Source: Hoeflea sp.
GTDB taxonomy: Bacteria > Pseudomonadota > Alphaproteobacteria > Rhizobiales > Rhizobiaceae
Assembly: GCF_030682515.1 (NCBI RefSeq)
Contig: NZ_JAUXOD010000011.1
Coordinates: 93,608 to 157,607, forward strand
Direction: 5' to 3'
Length of the DNA stretch: 64,000 nt
The translations under genes and the position numbers were made by a program. Positions 59,495 through 64,000 of this stretch are shown in pieces. Below the pieces are notes generated by a model that saw only the letters and a program-made list of their open reading frames with translations, was not told where the DNA came from and did not search any database. Positions within the stretch are counted from its first letter, which is position 1. Every line of letters begins with the position of its first letter.

Positions 59495-60463
59495 ATGTTT
59501 ATCAAGACCATCACCGCAGCCGCTGTCGCGGCCGTGATCGCGACCGGCGCGCTTGCGCAGGACAAGACCGGCTGGCCATCGGAACTCACCATCGGCACCG
59601 CCTCGCAGGGCGGCACCTATTTCGTCTACGGCAATGGCTTTGGCGGGTATATCTCTGAAGCGCTCGGCGTGAACGCGACCGGCGAGGTCACCGGCGGTCC
59701 TGTCCAGAACGTGACTCTGGTGCAGACGGGCGATCACCTGATGGGCCTCGTCACCATGGGCCCCGCCTACGATGCCTGGAACGGCAAGTCCGAACTCGCT
59801 CCGGGCCTCGAGCATACCGACATCCGCGCGCTGTTCCCGATGTATCAGACGCCCTTCCAGGTCGTGGCACTGAAATCATCGGGCATCACATCCGTGTCCG
59901 ACCTTGCCGGCAAGCGCGTCTCGGTCGGCCCTGCCGGCGGTACGCCCGGCACCTACTGGCCGCAATTCATCTCCGCGCTGGGCATCGAGGCGAATGTCTC
60001 CAATGCCGGCGCTGCCGATGCCGCCGGACAATTGTCGGACGGCCTGATCGACGCCTTCGCTTTTGCGGCGGGCGTGCCGATCGCCGCGTTTTCGGAACTG
60101 GCAGCACAGCAGGACGTGGTGATGTTCGGCTTCACCCCGGAAGAACAGGCCAAGGTGCTGGAAGCCTATCCTGCCATGGCATCCTTCGTCATCCCATCAG
60201 GCACCTATGCCGGCCATGACTACGACCAGAATACGGTCGCGCTGTGGAACTTCGCCATTGCGCACAAGGACATGCCGGAAAGCCTCGCCTACGAGATCAC
60301 CAAGCTCGCGCTCGACAACAATGAACGCATGCTCCAGATCCACGCCACGGCATCGGAGACCAAGGCCGAAAACTGGGACAAGAACACCTTCATGCCGTTC
60401 CACCCCGGCGCGGTGAAATATTTCGAGGAAAAAGGGATCACCATCCCCGACACCCTCAAGTAA
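59495..60463 (+). CDS. TAXI-family TRAP transporter solute-binding protein
   Basis: ELTIGTASQGGTYFVYGNGFGGYI; GKRVSVGPAGGTPGTY. Confidence 0.92.
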   Translation: MFIKTITAAAVAAVIATGALAQDKTGWPSELTIGTASQGGTYFVYGNGFGGYISEALGVNATGEVTGGPVQNVTLVQTGDHLMGLVTMGPAYDAWNGKSELAPGLEHTDIRALFPMYQTPFQVVALKSSGITSVSDLAGKRVSVGPAGGTPGTYWPQFISALGIEANVSNAGAADAAGQLSDGLIDAFAFAAGVPIAAFSELAAQQDVVMFGFTPEEQAKVLEAYPAMASFVIPSGTYAGHDYDQNTVALWNFAIAHKDMPESLAYEITKLALDNNERMLQIHATASETKAENWDKNTFMPFHPGAVKYFEEKGITIPDTLK

Positions 60464-60488
60464 TCGGGTCTCGGACACCGTGACCTGC

Positions 60489-60513
60489 GGGCGCCCCTGC
60501 ACAAGGGGCGCCC
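60489..60513 (+). terminator. Intra-operon hairpin between TAXI SBP and fused permease
   Basis: Perfect 10-bp stem GGGCGCCCCT-GCACA-AGGGGCGCCC followed by TTT. Confidence 0.7.
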
Positions 60514-60544
60514 TTTCACAAAGCCGTTCCGGGGGGAGGAATGC

Positions 60545-62707
60545 ATGACAACGCCAGCACCTAACGAGGCCGATGCAGCAATCGCGGCAGGCGTCGACAA
60601 CGAAATCTTCTCAGCCAACCAGCGCAAGCCCGCCGGGACGACCGGATTGATCCTGTCGGCGCTGTGCGTTCTTTACACAGCCTTCCACATCGGGGTGATG
60701 AACCTCTATCCGCTTGAGACCTGGACCTATCGCCTGATCCATGTCGGCGGCGGATTGGTGATCGGCTTCCTGCTGTTTTCATCGCTGACATTTACCGAGG
60801 TTGACGGGGAAAACCGGCGCCGCCGCGACCTGCTGATCCTGCCGGGAGTTGGCCTCATCCTGGTGGCCCTGGTGCAGGTGCTGCTGCCCTGGTTCGGCTT
60901 GGCGCCCAGCCTCGATCAGGCGGCCAATGCCCTGGCCTGGCGCTGGACATTCGGTGTCCCGCTCGCCTTGGGAACTGTCTGGATCCTGCTGGTCGGCTGG
61001 TTCATGCCCGACGCGAGGCGCGCGCATATTGACCTTGCCGACATCGCCCTTGCGCTCGCGGCCATCGCCACCACCCTCTACATCATCCACCATGCGCCGT
61101 TCCTGCGGCTGCGTGCGGGAACTGCACTCGCCAAGGAAGCCGACATGTGGGCGGCGCTGATCGGCGTGGTGCTCATTCTGGAGCTGACCCGGCGCATGGC
61201 GGGCATGGCGCTGGTGATCATCGCCTCGATCTTCGTGCTCTACAGCTTTGTCGGGCCCTGGCTTCCGGGCATCCTCTACCACAAGGGCTACAGTCTCACG
61301 CGCTTCTTCACCTACATCTTCACCGACCAGGGCATCCTGGGACCGACAACGGCGATCTCGTCCACCTACATCATCCTGTTCGTGGCCTTTGCCGCCTTCC
61401 TGCAAGCGAGCCGCGTGGGCGAGTATTTCGTCAACTTCGCCTTCGCGGTGGCGGGTGACCGTCAGGGCGGTCCCGCCAAGGTGGCGGTCTTCGGCTCGGG
61501 CCTGATGGGCATGATCAACGGCACATCGGCGGGCAATGTGGTGGCCACCGGTTCGCTGACCATCCCGCTGATGAAGAAGGTCGGATACAAGCCGCAGACG
61601 GCCGCGGCGATCGAGGCGGCTGCCTCCTCCGGCGGGCAGATCCTGCCGCCGATCATGGGCGCCGGCGCCTTCATCATGTCGGAAATCACCGGCATCGCCT
61701 ATTCCGAGATCGTGGTCGCGGCCATCATCCCGGCGCTGCTCTATTTCGTGTCGGTCTATTTCAACGTCGACCTGGCGGCGCAGAAATACAACATGAAGGG
61801 CCTGCCGCGCGAGGAACTGCCGAAATTCAGCAAGCTGGCGCGCCAGGTATTTCTGTTCATCCCGATCTTCATCCTGATCGGCGCGCTGTTCATGGGCTAT
61901 TCGGTCATTCGTGCTGGTACTCTGGCAATGGGGGCTGCAGTCGTGGTCTCCTGGTTGACGCCCTACAGGATGGGCGTGAAGGAGATCCTCTACGCGCTCG
62001 AGATCTCCACCAAGATGACCCTACAGCTGGTCGCGGTCTGCGCTGCGGCGGGCATCATCGTCGGGGTGATCGCGCTCACCGGGCTCGGGACCCGCTTCTC
62101 CTCGCTGCTGCTCGGCCTGGCCGCAAACACCCAGATCCTGGCGCTGTTCTTCGCCATGATTGTTTCGATCATCCTGGGGATGGGCATGCCCACGACCGCG
62201 GCCTATGCCGTGGCCGCGAGCGTCATCGCACCCGGGTTGATCACCATGGGGATCGCACCGCTGACGGCGCATTTCTTCATCTTCTACTTTGCGGTGATGT
62301 CGGCCATCACGCCGCCGGTGGCCCTTGCCGCCTATGCGGGGGCGGCCATTGCGCGGTCGGATCCGATGAAGACGAGCGTGGAGAGCTTCAAGATGGGACT
62401 GGCGGCCTTCATCGTGCCGTTCATGTTCTTCTCCTCGCCCGAGTTGCTGATGCAGGGAGAGTGGCCGGACATCATCCATGTCGTGCTGGGCGCGCTCCTC
62501 GGCGTGTATCTCCTGTCCTCGGCGGTGCAGGGGTGGTTCTTCGGCAACCTCAACATGCTGCTCAGGGGCGTCCTCATCCTGGCGGCGATCTCGATGATCG
62601 ACTCCGGCTACCTGTCCGACGCCATTGGCCTTGGTACTGCCGTGATCGTCTGGGCAATCCAGAAGCGGCTGGTGAAGCCGGGCGCGATCGCCCGAGGCGC
62701 TGACTGA
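60545..62707 (+). CDS. TRAP transporter fused permease (4TM/12TM)
   Basis: GLMGMINGTSAGNVVATGSLTIPLMKKVGY; GMGMPTTAAYAVAASVIAPGL. Confidence 0.93.
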   Translation: MTTPAPNEADAAIAAGVDNEIFSANQRKPAGTTGLILSALCVLYTAFHIGVMNLYPLETWTYRLIHVGGGLVIGFLLFSSLTFTEVDGENRRRRDLLILPGVGLILVALVQVLLPWFGLAPSLDQAANALAWRWTFGVPLALGTVWILLVGWFMPDARRAHIDLADIALALAAIATTLYIIHHAPFLRLRAGTALAKEADMWAALIGVVLILELTRRMAGMALVIIASIFVLYSFVGPWLPGILYHKGYSLTRFFTYIFTDQGILGPTTAISSTYIILFVAFAAFLQASRVGEYFVNFAFAVAGDRQGGPAKVAVFGSGLMGMINGTSAGNVVATGSLTIPLMKKVGYKPQTAAAIEAAASSGGQILPPIMGAGAFIMSEITGIAYSEIVVAAIIPALLYFVSVYFNVDLAAQKYNMKGLPREELPKFSKLARQVFLFIPIFILIGALFMGYSVIRAGTLAMGAAVVVSWLTPYRMGVKEILYALEISTKMTLQLVAVCAAAGIIVGVIALTGLGTRFSSLLLGLAANTQILALFFAMIVSIILGMGMPTTAAYAVAASVIAPGLITMGIAPLTAHFFIFYFAVMSAITPPVALAAYAGAAIARSDPMKTSVESFKMGLAAFIVPFMFFSSPELLMQGEWPDIIHVVLGALLGVYLLSSAVQGWFFGNLNMLLRGVLILAAISMIDSGYLSDAIGLGTAVIVWAIQKRLVKPGAIARGAD

Positions 62708-62725
62708 GATCGCAGCACTGAAGCG

Positions 62726-62755
62726 AAGGGAGCCGCCTGTCCGGGCGGCTCCCTT
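62726..62755 (+). terminator. Terminator after the TRAP permease
   Basis: Perfect 12-bp stem AAGGGAGCCGCC-TGTCCG-GGCGGCTCCCTT. Confidence 0.8.
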
Positions 62756-62897
62756 TCTCATGCCCGGTCGAATATACTATGCCGCGCCTATCCGTGGGGC
62801 CGACCAATCCCATCACGGCGGTGAATGACGGACTTCAGAAAATGTCATGGATCTCCGCGTTGTTCTGCGGCGAACAGAGTGCCATTGTCGGCGGATC

Positions 62898-63521
62898 ATG
62901 TTCGACCACATCAACATTCCCCTGATCCTGACCGCGGCCTTTCTGGCGACCGCGAGCCCGGGGCCATCGACGCTGGCAATCGCCGGAACGGCCATGGCGC
63001 ATGGCCGTTCCCAGGCCCTGGCCCTGGTTGCGGGCATCACGTCGGGGTCGTGGATCTGGTCGATTGCGGCGGCGCTTGGCCTGAGTGCGGTGATGTTCGC
63101 CAATGCGTGGGTGTTCGAGCTGCTGCGCTATCTGGGCGCCGGGTACTTGCTGTTCCTTGCCTACAGGAGCGCCCGCGCCGCGATGTCGTCGACACCGGCC
63201 AAACTCCGGACGGTTTCCGCCCGGAGCCGCCGGAGCGCCTATGGCAAAGGGCTGGCGATGCATCTGACTAACCCGAAAGCCATCCTGTTCTTTGGCGCCC
63301 TCTATTCGGTCGGCGTGCCGGCCTCCGCCACGGCCTGGGAAATGTGTTCGGTCGTGATCATTGTCGGTTTGCAGAGTGTCGCGATCTTCGTCGCCTACGC
63401 TGTGCTGTTTTCCAATCCGCGGGTTGTGGGGATCTATGTCCGCCTCAGGCGGTGGTTCGAAGGTGCATTCGCCGTGGCCTTCGGGATTGCCGGGCTCAAG
63501 CTTCTGACGGCCAGGCTCTGA
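62898..63521 (+). CDS. LysE/RhtB-family exporter
   Basis: ATASPGPSTLAIAGTAMAHGRSQALALVAGI; NPKAILFFGALY. Confidence 0.9.
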   Translation: MFDHINIPLILTAAFLATASPGPSTLAIAGTAMAHGRSQALALVAGITSGSWIWSIAAALGLSAVMFANAWVFELLRYLGAGYLLFLAYRSARAAMSSTPAKLRTVSARSRRSAYGKGLAMHLTNPKAILFFGALYSVGVPASATAWEMCSVVIIVGLQSVAIFVAYAVLFSNPRVVGIYVRLRRWFEGAFAVAFGIAGLKLLTARL

Positions 63522-63562
63522 CACCTGGCGTGGAGAGAACAGCCAAAACGCACCATTCCTGG

Positions 63563-63578
63563 TTAACGTGGTGTTAAC
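63563..63578. promoter_or_regulatory. CtrA-consensus-like site in a convergent intergenic gap
   Basis: TTAA-CGTGGTG-TTAAC, exact TTAA-N7-TTAAC. Confidence 0.3.
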
Positions 63579-63644
63579 TGTTTGAGCGCAGCCTGATCAT
63601 CAGACATGCCTCTCTACTCCTCCCAAGAAGACGGCATGACAAAC

Positions 63645-63666
63645 AAGGGCGGCGAAAGCCGCCCTT
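63645..63666 (-). terminator. Terminator of the aminotransferase gene
   Basis: AAGGGCGGC-GAAA-GCCGCCCTT, 9-bp stem, 6 nt after the stop. Confidence 0.8.
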
Positions 63667-63672
63667 GACTGT

Positions 63673-64000
63673 TCAGGGCTTGCGGTTCTCCAGGAAATCG
63701 CCCATCCGCTCCATCGCCTTCTCGATGTTGTCATCGGAATTGGCACAGGAGACGCGGATATAGCCCTCTCCCAGCACGCCGAAATCCGGCCCGCCGATGA
63801 GCGCCACGCCGGCCTCGTCGAGAAGCGCGTTGGCAAGCGGCTTGGCTTTCCATCCGGTGGCCGAGATGTTGGGGAAGGCGTAGAACGCGCCCTTGGGCAG
63901 CACGCAGGAGACGCCGGGCAGGCCATTGAGCAGGTCGGTCACCAGCCTGCGACGGCGATCGAACGCCACGAGCATGGCGTCAACCGTGTCCTGGGGGCCG
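63673..64000 (-). CDS. Class I/II pyridoxal-phosphate aminotransferase, C-terminal part (truncated by window end)
   Basis: LPKGAFYAFPNIS...LGEGYIRVSCANSDDNIEKAMERM; frame open to the window edge. Confidence 0.85.
   Translation of the reverse strand, partial: GPQDTVDAMLVAFDRRRRLVTDLLNGLPGVSCVLPKGAFYAFPNISATGWKAKPLANALLDEAGVALIGGPDFGVLGEGYIRVSCANSDDNIEKAMERMGDFLENRKP

Overview
This 64 kb, high-GC window has Rhizobiales-like (alphaproteobacterial) gene content. It is almost entirely chromosomal catabolic and transport operons. I found no rRNA, tRNA, CRISPR array, phage or transposon. From left to right: (1) a choline/betaine-type locus with two choline-kinase-like phosphotransferases, a SAM methyltransferase, a dimethylglycine-dehydrogenase-like FAD/GcvT protein and a ProXVW ABC transporter with a tandem-fused permease; (2) a DeoR regulator; (3) a polyol operon resembling smoEFGKS-mtlK, with a SorC regulator and a HAD phosphatase; (4) a YbdK-type carboxylate-amine ligase and ackA; (5) a sugar/polyol ABC transporter fused to a complete PEP-dependent dihydroxyacetone kinase relay (DhaL, DhaM, HPr, EI, HTH-like protein, DhaK); (6) a small uncharacterised trio: an Lgt-like membrane protein, a 64-aa Gly-rich peptide and a Tat/lipobox DUF1513-like protein; (7) a BMP-type nucleoside ABC transporter with a cytosine-deaminase-like amidohydrolase; (8) lysS and gltX; (9) LacI-xylB-xylA; (10) a pcaD-like hydrolase, a GH1 glucosidase and a YetF/DUF421 protein with a zinc ribbon; (11) a hydroxyproline epimerase, DadA-like oxidase, trhO-type rhodanese, KDPG aldolase and DUF533 protein; (12) a dctBD-like two-component system with a TAXI-TRAP transporter; (13) a LysE exporter and a truncated aminotransferase. 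The best candidates for new biology are the Lgt-like/Gly-rich peptide/DUF1513 trio, the ABC-coupled Dha phosphorelay with its HTH-like protein, a DctD-like regulator with an altered GAFTGA loop (GAFAGA), and perfect hairpins just after the binding-protein gene in four separate transport operons. All family calls are from reading the sequence; no database search was run.
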